Shown in pieces: positions 34,538 through 44,960 of a stretch of DNA of 64,000 nucleotides. This DNA comes from Anthonomus grandis grandis (Eukaryota; Arthropoda; Insecta; Coleoptera; Curculionidae). The position numbers and the translations under genes are program-made. The notes beneath the pieces were generated by a model that searched no databases, was not told the origin of the DNA, and saw only the letters and a program-made list of their open reading frames with translations. Within the stretch, counting starts at the first letter, position 1, and every line of letters starts with the position of its first letter. The stretch lies in NCBI RefSeq assembly GCF_022605725.1, contig NC_065551.1, positions 17,980,001 through 18,044,000 of the forward strand, read 5' to 3'.

Positions 34538-34728
34538 GCAAAACCGGATATATCCACTTTTCACCGAAAATCGTTTTTTGACGGTTTTTGGTTCTTTCTT
34601 ATCATTTCTATAGGTTCATAAATTTGTTTGGAAGCAAAACCGAATAAATCCCCTTTAAAACGTTAAGTAAACTTCGACATTTGGAGCAAAACCAAATTTT
34701 GATAACAAAAGCGGATATATTCAAATAA
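34538..34728. repeat. Subterminal repeat cluster of element C
   Basis: GCAAAACCGGATATATCCAC (34538), GCAAAACCGAATAAATCCCC (about 34633), GCAAAACCAAATTTTG (about 34684) and AAAAGCGGATATATTC (about 34708). The first is almost the same as GCAAAACCCGACAAATCCAC in element A. Confidence 0.75.
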
Positions 34729-34794
34729 ACAAGTTGTGCGTTGTGTTGCACCTTTTATTATCTATTCTAATAGTTGTTGTTTGGACGTTAAATT

Positions 34795-35220
34795 GTGATT
34801 CCACGCGCTTTCAAGTTCTGCAAGATCAGTCAAATAGAGGTGTTCTTTCAGTGTTTTAAGTTCACAAGACATCCATTAAGACATCCAGTCATAACAATAA
34901 AAGAAAAATATGTTGAAATATATTCGGAAGTGGGTTTGATAAAAACACTGGGCCTTGACTGGCAAATGTATAATGTTAAAGAACTGGAAAAGGTATATAA
35001 AAAAATAAAGGGAATTTCAGAATGCAAAAGAATTTACTTTAAAAAAATTGAGAATGAACAAAACAAAACCACTGTTAAAATTAAGATGTCTCAATTTTAT
35101 CGGTTTACATCATTGGGTGACACTGTTTGGGAATCACTTCAAGAAGGGAAAATCGGACGACAACATACAAAAACCTATCACATAGTAACAATACCCGAGC
35201 CAGTGTGGATACTTCGGTAA
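34795..35220 (+). pseudogene. Element C transposase, C-terminal fragment
   Basis: Up to 141 codons, no internal stop, but probably only the C-terminal part of a transposase like A and B. The stretch LDWQMYNVKELEKVYKKIKG followed by CKRIYFKKI (34950-35045) parallels the C-terminal part of element B (WEVLLNTFYKKKFPF then REVKFSK). No acidic motif or GQxKN motif is present. The family link rests mainly on the shared terminal repeats; sequence likeness alone is weak. Confidence 0.4.
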
Positions 35221-35704
35221 ATTTTGAAAGCCAAGAAGAAAATGAGCAATGCGATTGCCTGCATGAAGAAAATGCAATACATATTTAATTTTCCTTTTAT
35301 TATTTTTGTTAAATTAATTAACTTGATCCAATTTGTTTAAAGAGAAATAAATATTTATTTTTACTTACTATGCCTGATTTGTGTGCAAAAACGCATATAT
35401 ACAAACTTTTATTGCTAATAATGACGAATTATTAATAGTAGATATATACGGTTATTCACGCAAACTCCTCAATTAATCTATCTACAATCTATGTCCGAGT
35501 TACGTCGCTTTCGTACCATAGAATATTATTGATGCTTGCTATAGGGGTTCCTTTTTTTGTAATGTTTTCTGGTTTCATTTACCAAAAAATTTTAAAATGT
35601 TGCTTTTTTGTTTTTTTTATTTAGATCTGTTTTTAATTAGGCCAATAAACCTGTTTATGTTCATTATTGTGTCGAAATTAACTTTTTCCTCTTTTTTTTA
35701 TTGT

Positions 35705-35754
35705 GACGGTGATAGGAGGTCTGTCTCACCAGACAGACCTAGTTTATAACCGTC
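35705..35754. repeat. Stem-loop, possible structured element
   Basis: AGGTCTGTCT (35717-35726) and AGACAGACCT (35731-35740) pair perfectly around a CACC loop. GACGGT (35705-35710) and ACCGTC (35749-35754) extend the stem outward with a few unpaired bases between. No gene is adjacent. Confidence 0.7.
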
Positions 35755-35989
35755 TTCTATTTTTAGAGAAAAAAAACACAAACAAAATCGACTTATCTTT
35801 CAATATTTCTTTAAATTTTTACCACAATGAATTGAACTACGCAAAAAAAGGAGGTGATTTTTTTTACGACTTTTAAGTTGGCACTTTCCGCGAATGTGTT
35901 AATAACTTGTAGTTTATTGAAGTATTACTAAGTACAATGCCAAAGAGCAATTTACTAAAAAGTCCTGTATGTCATTAAGATAAGCCTTA

Positions 35990-36960
35990 AGATAATCATT
36001 CGAGAGGCGTTCCGCTAAGCCTGTAGTGCTCCAATTTATTAATTAAAATATTATGATTTACAAAGTCGAAAGCTTTAGAGAAATCGCAGAAAATTGTTGC
36101 TGTCGAGTGATCGCTGTTTAGACAGGAGTACAATAATCTACTAAGAAGGGAAAACATAGCATCTTTGGTGCATTTGTTTTTAAATGACTTATTTATTAAA
36201 TTCGTAAGATGTTTTAAGCCCATCTGTCCCAGAGGATGTTTTTTTCTTTATGTTCATGTTTTTTTCTCTCATTTATTGTATTGCTGAATTCTGCTAATAC
36301 TATGGGCGTTAAAACTCATTTATTCATATAAAAGTTGATCATGGGAAGAAGATATGTATTCATTAGGCTTTTTGTACAACATTAACAAAATAACTATTAA
36401 GGGATTTAGATGACGTAAGGATTTAACCAGAGGAAGAAGGCTTATTTCTAAATTCGTTCACAACAGACGATGCATGTAGAACCTTACCTGCTTTGGCCAG
36501 CTCCTTATTATAAAAAATGTCCTTGGTAACCCCTATAGTTTTGTAATAAATTTTTCTGTAAGTATTATCATGGAAGAAGTCGCTGTTTGGGAATTTTTTT
36601 AACTGTGATTATGAACGCATATTTTTAACAGATAAACATAAATTAGGGTTAGTAGTCGACCACGGTTTATGATGTTTGATTTTGACAGGCCTAAGAGTAA
36701 ACCAAGGCTAGATAATGACTTAGTAAAACTCAGAATTAGCTTCAAACATACTTATCTTCAAACATACAGCGTAATTTGCGTGCCTTAATTTTTTTTTTAA
36801 TTTGCTAGAAAATTTAGTTAGTACTGTTTTATGATTAGAGACACCATAATTAAAAAGGATAAGTTCGGGTAAAGACAAACTGCATCAATAATAGAGAGTT
36901 TGTGCAAGTAGATTTAATGTATTTAAAATATCAAGTAAATAAAAGGCTTTAGGGATTGAT
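35990..36960 (-). pseudogene. LINE E, antisense fragment (linker and RT start)
   Basis: Minus-strand: KPWSTTNPNLCLSVKN (36665-36615, a 'PWxTxxLxxLxxxKN' linker signature), FFHDNTYRKIYYK (36580), KPSSSG (36440), and the RT segment DHSTATIFCDFSKAFDFVNH (36110-36055) with LINKLEHYRLSG. A large deletion lies between 36240 and the RT core. The RT end and C-terminal region are absent. It is distinct in sequence from LINEs A-D. Confidence 0.7.
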
Positions 36961-37191
36961 TAGGGTTATGGTAATGGATTACGGACAAATTGCACCATAG
37001 AAATAGGTTCTTAAATTACGTACGTCTAGTTTACTCAAAATATTAAATAAATGAGAGGAGCCAAGGCTTAATTATCTTAACTAGGATTCGAGTTCGGATA
37101 AACTGCATCACTAGAAGTACTCTTTTTTTATACATAAATGATTTTGCATTTGCCAACCTTAAAGCGTTAGGATCCACTAAAATCTATTCTA

Positions 37192-39031
37192 ACTAAAATC
37201 TATCAAGATGTTCGGGTAGTTTTAAAAACATCTCCAGTTAATACTTTTTTTAATGATATACGATGTGTAACACAAAGCCCACTAACTTGCAACAATTTAT
37301 GACTTTAAAGGAAAATAAAGTAAAAAAATATATATTTTTAAATTTTATGTATTTATTTCAAAATTACAAATTTTGTTGAAACTGTGCTCCCCTGGCTCTT
37401 ATACATGTCCTGCATCGCCGTCGCATTTCTACTGTCGTAAGGCGAAGTCCAACTCTTCTCTGACGGTTAGAAAAGCGGCATTGATTCTTTAAATTAAGTG
37501 GTCTAGATTGTCAATTTCCACCTCGTACACGAGTTCTTTCGCGCGTCCCCATACGTAAAAATCGAGAGGGGTTAAATCAGGGGACCGTGGAGGCCATGCG
37601 ATGGGACCTGCTCTTCCGATCCACGAATTGGGAAAAGTATTGTCCAGAAATTCTTTAACGGCGACCCGATTGTGTGCAGGACACCCGTCATTCTGAAAGA
37701 CGATTCCCGCCTTCATTAAATATGGGTATATCAGTCAATAACTGTGGGAGATTGTTTTGTAAAAAATGTAAGTAATTGTCCCCGTTGAGGTTTCCTGGCA
37801 AGTAGTGTGGACCGATGAGGTGTCTCCCAATCACACCTGCCCAAACATTTACACTGAATCTTGTTTGGAAAGACTTGGCTCTGGTCAAATGGGGATTTAC
37901 GTTTTTGTTTTCCCAATAATGTAAATTATGTTGGTTAGATATCCCCGCACGTGTAAATGTTGATTCATCTGTCCATAAGATGCTTTTTAAAAAGTGTCCA
38001 TTTTCAACGTCTGCGTGCAGCAAAAAGCGGCAAAATTGTACCCGTCGCTCATAGTCGGGTTGTAGAAGACCTAGAATAGAGTATCACGATGCCAGTAAAA
38101 ATTGCGGAATTAAGCTGTTGATGTAGTATGAAATTACCTTGCACTGAGATGTAATGGAAAGGATGCCTTCCTTCTGCCTTGACAACTAACCATGCTTTCC
38201 ATGTAGAAATGTTCAGATCTGTAGCTACTTTCCTTGTACTAGTGGTGGCATCCTAATGGAATGCGCGAATTACGTTTTCATCTACAGCAACATCATACTG
38301 CCTCCGATTGATCCTCGGTTCTTGAAAATTTAGATTGCCTGTTTCCCTTAATCGACGAAAAGTGTTAGCAAAAGTGTTGTGGTGGGGCACACGCCTATTG
38401 GGGTATTGCTCCTCATAAATTCTTTGTGCTTCTCGCGTATTACCATTGGCTCTTCCATAAGCAAAGACAATATCGGCGTATTCTTCAGTAGTGTATGCAG
38501 CCATTGTGGCGATAATGATAGGAAAATAAGGAAAGTCACAAAAACAATATAAAAACTCCACAATAACAACAGTATTAACAATAACAATAACAACTACAGA
38601 AACGATACAATACTAAATTAACGACTTAGGTACGTAAGAAAGCTAAAACAACAACAATATGTAGCACATATTGTTGTTATCACAACAACAATCCCATAGC
38701 ATGTTCCACGATCTCCTCATTTGACCATTCAAAGAATCGATGCCGCTTTTCAAACTATCACAAAAGAGATGCGGCTTCGACAGTGGAAATGCGACGGCGA
38801 CGTAGGGCATGTATTAGAACCAGAGGAGCGCAGTCAAAATTTTTCAACAAAATTTGTAATTTTGGAATAAATACATAAAATTAAAAAAATATTTTTTTTT
38901 AACTTTATTGTCCTTTAAAGTCATGAATTGTGGCAAGTCAGTCGGCTTTGTGTTACACATCGTATATCATTGAAAAGAGTCTTAACTGGAGATGTTTTTA
39001 AAACTACCCGAACATCTTGATAGATTTTAGT
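37192..39031 (-). mobile_element. Mariner #4 (DD41D), transposase on minus strand
   Basis: ACTAAAATCTATCAAGATG at 37192 recurs inverted, ending at 39031; the arms match for about 170-185 bp (37192-37378 against 38867-39031), including ATCTCCAGTTAA, ATATACGATGTGTAACAC and AAATTTGTAATTTTG. The right flank is TT rather than TA, so the duplication is eroded. The TIR sequence is unlike mariners #1-#3, marking a separate subfamily. Confidence 0.9.
37380..38504 (-). pseudogene. Mariner #4 transposase, DD41D, degraded
   Basis: Likely start is the Met at 38504 (MAAYTTEEYADIVFAYGRAN), giving the DUF4817-type helix-turn-helix found at the N-terminus of many insect mariners; an upstream in-frame Met at 38561 is less likely. 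Then QEPRINRRQYD (38320). A damaged stretch follows to 38040. Core: SILWTDESTFTRAG (37985; D1), SVNVWAGVIGRHLIGP (37860), QNDGCPAHNR (37700; D2) and PDLTPLDFYVWG (37585; D3), with 41 residues between D2 and D3. The C-terminus runs to about 37383. Frameshifts at about 38250, 38030 and 37720. Confidence 0.88.
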
Positions 39032-39380
39032 TTTTTTTTTGCGTCAAGTTAAAGTTACCTTTCATAACTTTTTTTGCTACTTGTATTAACTTTTTGAACT
39101 CATAACGAATTATTTCGGTATTATTTGAACTTGATATTGATTTTTTTAAATTCAGGATACATTACAGACTAAATACAAATGTAAAAAAAATGTGAAAAAT
39201 ATGCTGAAAAAATTTAAAGATGGCAAAAGGCATAATTTTTTGAAAATCCTGAAAATAACACAAAATCAATGATATAAAAAAACCCGAGACTTTTAGAACA
39301 CAAGTTTATTAAGAAAATATTTTCTATCTGAGCCTATCTATATGCCAAGTTTGGCTAACCCTCCGCCAAACACCCTGTAT
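39032..39380. other. Spacer ending in a mariner-like terminus
   Basis: AT-rich and noncoding. It closes with CCAAACACCCTGTATA (39366-39382), which looks like an inverted mariner end, but no partner end was found. It may be a degraded short element wedged between mariner #4 and LINE F. Confidence 0.35.
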
Positions 39381-40850
39381 ATTTATTTATTTATTTATTT
39401 ATTTACACCACTCCACGGAATAAATTACAATTAATGAGTGGGAAAATTACAACAATAAATTACAAAACATAGGTATCTTAAGAAAATTAAAAAGAATACA
39501 ATATTATCAATAATTACAAGCAAATGGTATTAAAAGAAATATAGACAAAGTAAATTAAAAGTAAAACATCTAGGAAAAGTGTACTCTTTTAATTTCCGAT
39601 AAACTGCAATTAAAGATGTCACACTGATCCAGAACAGAGTCATGTATGTTACATGCTCTGCGCAGAGGAGAAAATTTACAAATGTTGGTTCTAGGTCTTG
39701 ATAGGTAAAAAGTTGATGTATTCCTTGCTGATATGCGAGGCACATGAAAATTTAGTTGCTGCAATAGATCTGGTGAATCAATAATATTATTTACCAACTT
39801 AAATAAAAATTGCAAATCAGCGGATTTTCGCCGATCCTCCAGCAAAGCAAACGAAAATCTTTCCAATAAACGCTGATGTGGGAAACTAATTTCTGGGTAC
39901 ACTCCGTCACTCTTGTACCAAAGATATTTGAGAAATTTTCGTTGAATATTTTCAAGTTCATGAATATGATTTGTATAATATGGTGACCAAACTTGGGATG
40001 CATATTCCAATATTGATCTGACATAAGAAAAGTACAGGATTTTTAGACTAAGAACATTATTAAAATTTTGCGAGTTCCTGATGATATATCCCAACATTCT
40101 ATAACTGCGCTTGACAATATCTAAAATATGCGGTTGAAAAGAGGAAGAGCTGTCAAAGATCACCCCTAAATCTTTAAATTCAGTTAATCTAGGCAGAATA
40201 ACATCATCTATGGTATAGTTGTAAGTAATGAAGTTTTTCTTTAAGCCAAATGAGACAACATTACATTTAGCCGCATTAAGGGGTAGATTATTATTTTTAC
40301 ACCATGTATTCAAAAGACTTATTTACTTATTACTAACTACTTTATTTTGTAGCTGCTCACAATCCAAAATAGAGTCAATTCTAATATATAGTTTTTGGTC
40401 ATCTGCGTACAGCAGGCTATTAACATCAAGTTGGTCAGATATTGTATTAATGAATGAGTTGAAAAGAAGTGGTCCCAGAATTGAGCCCTGTGGGACTCCG
40501 GAAGTGGCAACTATCTGCACCGAACTACGACCAAAACATTCCACGTGTTGTGGTCGCTCGGTAAGATAGGACTGTAAAAGATTTGACAAAGAAGAAGAAA
40601 ATCCATAATATAGGTCGAAATTATTAATGAGAATGTTGTGGTCTAGTCGGTCAAATGCTTTTGAAAAGTCTGTATAAATAACATCGACTTGAGAGTTTGC
40701 ATTTATTGATTCGGTGATATATTCTGTAAGAGAAATCAAATTTGTAGTGGTAGATCTACCTTTCATGAATCCATGTTGTCGAGTATTTATATAGTATAGC
40801 ATAATAAATTCAAATGTCTGGAATAAAATCAACATTTCCATGTATCTAAA
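39381..40850 (-). mobile_element. LINE F, antisense, with ATTT-repeat tail
   Basis: The antisense coding region is followed on its 3' side by a clean (ATTT)n run at 39381-39405, the reverse of an AAAT tail. The element is 5'-truncated inside the RT near 40850. It is a separate family from LINEs A-E, and better preserved. Confidence 0.85.
39570..40841 (-). pseudogene. LINE F reverse transcriptase and C-terminal region
   Basis: Minus-strand: RQHGFMKGRSTTTNLISL (40785-40735), DVIYTDFSKAFDRLDHNILI (40690-40640), TSGVPQGSILGPLLFNSFIN (40510-40455), and LLYADDQKLYIR (40420-40385, YADD intact). A stop at 40321 separates this from the C-terminal region: NTWCKNNNLPLNAAKCNVVS (40310), FKDLGVIFDSSSSFQPHI (40170), LEYASQVWSPYY (40010) and the end VPRISARNTSTFYLSRPRTN (39745-39685). 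Only one stop breaks about 420 codons, so this LINE is comparatively young. Confidence 0.88.
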
Positions 40851-40859
40851 ATTTAAATA

Positions 40860-41396
40860 TTGAATACATTTCCAGTAATGCAGTTTGTCCTTAACCCAAC
40901 TTTCTTTGTAATGGTTTAGACTCTAATTCATATTTATTCAAGCGATTTTTACTTTATGGGCATCTAAAGTCCTTATGCAATTTGCATATATTTAAAAATT
41001 ATTCGAAAGATATAAATTATCTAAATTATAGTAGAACAATCATACCGATGGAATCGAAAATAGACTAATCAGATGTTGAGAACTACACACACTATGGAGA
41101 AATTGATTCTAAGATCCCAGAGAGTATAGCAAACTCAGTATTTTTTAAAACAGAATTCATGTGTTCTCTGAGTACAAACAATAATGAAGCTCCAGTTCAT
41201 CTGATCCCTCTTAGCACCCTTTAAGTCTTTGCATATAAAATAGTCCCCTATATATAATATGTCCCCTTTTGGACAAACCAGTTCTACATTATTCTATGGA
41301 TATTCGAATATTGCTTAAATGATATTCAATAAATAATCAATGTAAAAGCAAAATATCGGATGTTCATATAAATTTCAATATTTGTGCTATAATGTA
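40860..41396. other. Intergenic, nothing recognised
   Basis: AT-rich spacer upstream of mariner #5. Confidence 0.5.
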
Positions 41397-41491
41397 CAGG
41401 GTGTCCCATTTTGAGTCCTTTTGCGGGATATCTCCGTTATTTCTAGAGATATATGTCCGTTTTTTTTTGAAGGTGGTAGACAATGGTACAG

Positions 41492-41670
41492 TGAAAACAT
41501 CTTGTCGGACTTGCATTGTCTTATTTATTTATTGTAACACGACGTTTCGGTTGGTAAGTATCTCCAACCGTTATCAAGTGTAAACTGTTTATACTTGATA
41601 ACGTGTACGTCGTGTTACGTCGTGTTACAATAAATAAATAAGACAATGCAAGTCCGACAAGATGTTTTCA
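41492..41670. repeat. Inverted pair of hammerhead-like (Penelope-type) repeat units
   Basis: Two copies of one unit face away from a short centre. Left copy (minus) and right copy (plus) share AATAAATAAATAAGACAATG, CAAGTCCGACAAGATGTTTT and ACTTGATAACG. The left copy, read on minus (41580-41534), keeps ACTTGATAACGGTTGG, a loop, CCAACCGAAACGTCG: a perfect 7-bp stem between a TGATAA box and a GAAAC box. The right copy has lost that stem. The layout resembles hammerhead motifs at Penelope-like ends. It sits within the left arm of mariner #5. Confidence 0.6.
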
Positions 41671-42284
41671 TATATGTCCGTTATTTCTAGATTTCTAGAG
41701 AGTTGCGCATTTCGCGACGCCGTGCTACTTTTTCGTAAAATTAAAGATGCTGTTGGCAAAATTTCATAGCCCTTTTATTTATTAAGATACAGGGCATTTT
41801 AATTTTTGCATTTTGGGATCCCCCTCGTATCTCCGTTATTTTAAAAGTTTTTGTAAAAGTAAAAACCTATTCTTATAGATTTTTTTTCGTAGAATCCAGT
41901 GGTGTAAATTTTTTTTTTGATTTATAGTTTTTGAGTTATAACTCAAACTTATATTTTTTTAAGCGGAACACCCTGTATATTTATAGTTCATAATATTTGA
42001 CTTTTTTTACCTTTCCAAATATATAATAACAGCATGGACTTATTTTCAAAAATACGCAAATAACTAACAATTTTCTAAATTAAATGCATAATTTAATAAT
42101 AGGCCATGAATAACAATAATAGACAAATAAAAACTTACAAATTAATAACGACGAATTGCATCATTCTTTTTTTTTTGTAATAAAAGAACATAAAAAACAA
42201 GCATATAAATTTAATAAACACTATAAGAAAACAACTATATAACAAACAACAATGTAACGAAACAACATTATTATATTAGATGTT

Positions 42285-42790
42285 CAAAATGACCACCATC
42301 TTCTCTGATGCAAAATTAGCATCCTTCCTTGTAACCCTTTGAATAGCATTCAAAATAATAATTTGTCTCCTTCTCAGATTTTGAAATGCTAAATGAATTG
42401 CGTCTTGAAATTAGATTATTGCATTGTCTTTTATACACTTGATCTTGTATATACCCCCATAAAAAAAATCTAAAATCGAGAGATTGGGGGACCGTGGAGA
42501 CTATCTAACAGGTCCGTTTGTACCTATCCATCTTTGAGCAAAGTTATTTTTAAAAAATGCCCTTATTAGCCCAGAGTATGACTTGGGGCACCATCTTTTT
42601 ATAGGTCGATAGTTATATTGGGCTAAAGGGATATTTTCCTGAAGTCCTGGAATAACTTCCTCAAGTATGTCTAGGTACCATCTAGTTGAGCGTCAGTTTT
42701 TGACACTCCAAGTTCTTTTTCGATTTTTCTGCATGAGCTCGAGGGTGTCGCTGCTATATAACCTAAAGCATCTCTTTCTTTTTTTTCCCT
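42285..42790 (-). pseudogene. Mariner #5 transposase, heavily degraded
   Basis: Minus-strand fragments: an N-terminal helix piece (SSSCRKIEKELGVSK, about 42740-42700), then after a large deletion KDGAPSHTLG (about 42600, D2 site), MDRYKRTC / RWIGTNGPVR in two frames (42530-42500), SPRSPNLSILDFF (42490-42450). D2 to the Asp of LDFF is 41 residues. The first catalytic Asp region is missing. Confidence 0.75.
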
Positions 42791-43680
42791 TTTTTCTTTA
42801 TTGAATGCTTTAGGACGCGGCTAAACAAAAGATCCGTGCTCAAGTAAATTGTCCTTTAAACGAGGAAATATACCAAAAAATGGTTGCCTTCTCTCTGGAT
42901 ATCTACCAAACACAAAATTACAACATTAGAAATTGGTAGGTAGTCATAAAACGGATTCTAACTTACCTATGGAAATATAATTCTGAAACTTCTTCAGCAT
43001 TTTAATTGCTTTGTGTAAAACATACAAGCATATCATATTTTTCATAATTTTCAAATGCAGCAATTTTTGTGGTAAAATTCACAAATACCAAAAATAAATG
43101 GGTTTTGGAGTATAAACTAAATCAAAAACAGAGAAATGTCAATCAAAACCCGAAGATGGTTGACATTAATTTATTTATTTGTAATTTTTTTGTTTCTTGT
43201 TATAAATAGCCATGGCCTCCCATTAAATTATGACTTTTATAATTTAAATTTAGAAAATTGTTATTTATTTACATATTTTTGAAAATAAGTCCATACTGTT
43301 ATATATTTTTTTAAAAAAAGGCCAGTATTATGAACTATCAATATACAGGGTGTTCCGTCTAAAAAAACATAAGTTTGGGTTATAACTCAAAAACTATTAA
43401 TCAAAAAAAATATATATCTACACCACTGGATTCTATAGAAAAAGATTTATAAGAATAAGTTATTATTTTTACAAGAACTTTAAAGATAACGGAGATACGA
43501 TCGGAGTCCCAAAATGCAGAATTTTCAAAAATGCTCTGTATTTTAAAAACTAGAAGGGCTATGAAAATTTTGTTGGCGGCATCTTTAATTTTACGAAAAC
43601 GTAGCACAGTGTTGCGAGAACCGCAAATCTCTAATAATAACGGAGATATCTCGCAAAAGTACCCAAAATGGCATACCCTG

Positions 43681-44289
43681 TACACTTAGTTGTATCAATT
43701 TTGGACACTAAGAATTTTTTTAAAAGTAAAAAAAAGGAAAAAATTTCAATTAGTACATACAATTAATTCTTTAATAACTGTTATCTTTTGTTTGCGCGTC
43801 AGAGCTATTTCCATATGGCTATCTCTGTCACCTTTTTATCAGCTTTAACTTAACTTTACTACCCCTTTTTAAGAGAATTACTAAAATCCATACTCTAAAT
43901 ATCAAGATACTGATTTTTTCCTTATTGAAGTGCCTGGAAAAAATAAAATAATTTATCTCTTATTGGCAAGTTATAATATAATAAAAATCTTGATTTTTAC
44001 TGGCTAAAATATCATTATTGAATTGTGGGATAAGGCTTTAAAATTGGGATATAGGCAATATACTGTTAACATGCATTCAAATAAAGGGCAACAATATACT
44101 AAAAAGGTTTAAGCAAACTTACAATTCTTAATATCTTCACTTAAAACGGGGTACCGTAAGGAAAATTATTAAAGTTATGTACAATGAGGGATTGTAGAAT
44201 CTGTACTTAAAACTTAAAACATGTAAAAAACTTAAATAGCGCAAGCATTTTTACCAAAATCTAGAAATGACTTTAAATAACTGCCGTTG
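43681..44289. other. Intergenic, nothing recognised
   Basis: AT-rich spacer between mariner #5 and the Tc1-like remnant. Confidence 0.5.
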
Positions 44290-44960
44290 ATATTTATAAG
44301 GAACTTAAGGAGAAATACCCAAACATAAAGCTTTTTAGCATGACTATTAATTGGCATAGTCAACGTGTCGTTAAAAAACTATTGTTTAACGGAACAGCAT
44401 AAAGTAGACAGATTGAAGTTTCTTATTGATCATAAGGATTGGATAAAAAGTCAGTCGACTTTAGTACATTTAAGTAAGTTATTATTATGTTGTAATAATT
44501 CCAAAGGATATGTATAAAGGCCTCCTGTTCAAAGATTCCATGTATTTGATTCCAACTGTCCAACATAGTAGAGGAATCTGAGGCTACGGGAGTGTTTTAG
44601 GCCTTCAGGAACTGGTCCACTAGTCAGAATTGATAGGCGTATGGATGCTAAAAGGTATGTTAATGTTTCGGAGCGTAAGCTGTTGCCTTATAAAGAGAAT
44701 CTGTCATTCTCATTAATTTTTAACATGAAAGTGATTCTAAACACAGGTTTTGACTAGTTAAGAATTGGTTTTCAAAAAAAAAAATTGAGTCTTAGATTGG
44801 CGTTTGAAAAATCAAGTTAAAAAAAGTCCTGGAAGATGTATGGCTAGATTTGGAGGAATTGAATTAAAATATTAGTCGATTATTGTGACAGGGTAATAGA
44901 CCCAATGAGAAGACCATGCCAAGCAGTCATTGAGACCGAGGGGTGGCCTCGGAAGTATTA
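44290..44960 (+). pseudogene. Tc1-like transposase remnant
   Basis: Fragments in mixed frames: KVDRLKFLIDHKDWIKSQS (44405-44460), matching 'xxRLxFAxxHxxW' before the first catalytic Asp of Tc1 transposases; VQHSRG then GYGSVLG (44560-44605), matching 'VxHGGGSVMVWGCF'; and GTGPLVRIDRRMDAKRYVNV (44615-44670). A weak C-terminal part (KSWKMYG, VDYCDRVIDPMRRPCQAVIE) runs to about 44935. No inverted repeats seen. This is a different lineage from the DD41D mariners. Confidence 0.65.

Larger units (their letters stand above)
34527..35468 (+). mobile_element. Element C: short, deleted relative of element A
   Basis: The ends match as a degenerate inverted repeat of about 35 bp: GGAGTTTAGGTGCAAAACCG then ATATATCCACT on the left (34527-34565), and on the right the inverse of GGAGTTTGCGTGAATAACCG then ATATATCTACT (35433-35468). 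The left end holds a cluster of the same words that mark element A. At 0.94 kb it keeps only a C-terminal coding piece. Target-site duplication not identified. Confidence 0.6.
41397..43680 (-). mobile_element. Mariner #5 (DD41D) with very long inverted repeats
   Basis: CAGGGTGTCCCATTTTGAG follows TA (41395-41396), and the inverse CAAAATGGCATACCCTG ends before TA (43681-43682): TA duplication present. The inverted arms extend about 500 bp (43200-43680 against 41397-42110, the left being longer because of an insertion at about 41450-41690). Shared blocks include GATATCTCCGTTATT, AAAATTAAAGATGC, ATCCAGTGGTGTA and GAACACCCTGTATAT. That last block is again a mariner-like end lying inside the arm. 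Confidence 0.88.

Noticed and set aside
39032..39382. A complete short element ending CACCCTGTATA beside mariner #4.
   Set aside because: No matching inverted end was found on the other side; kept only as a possible degraded terminus.
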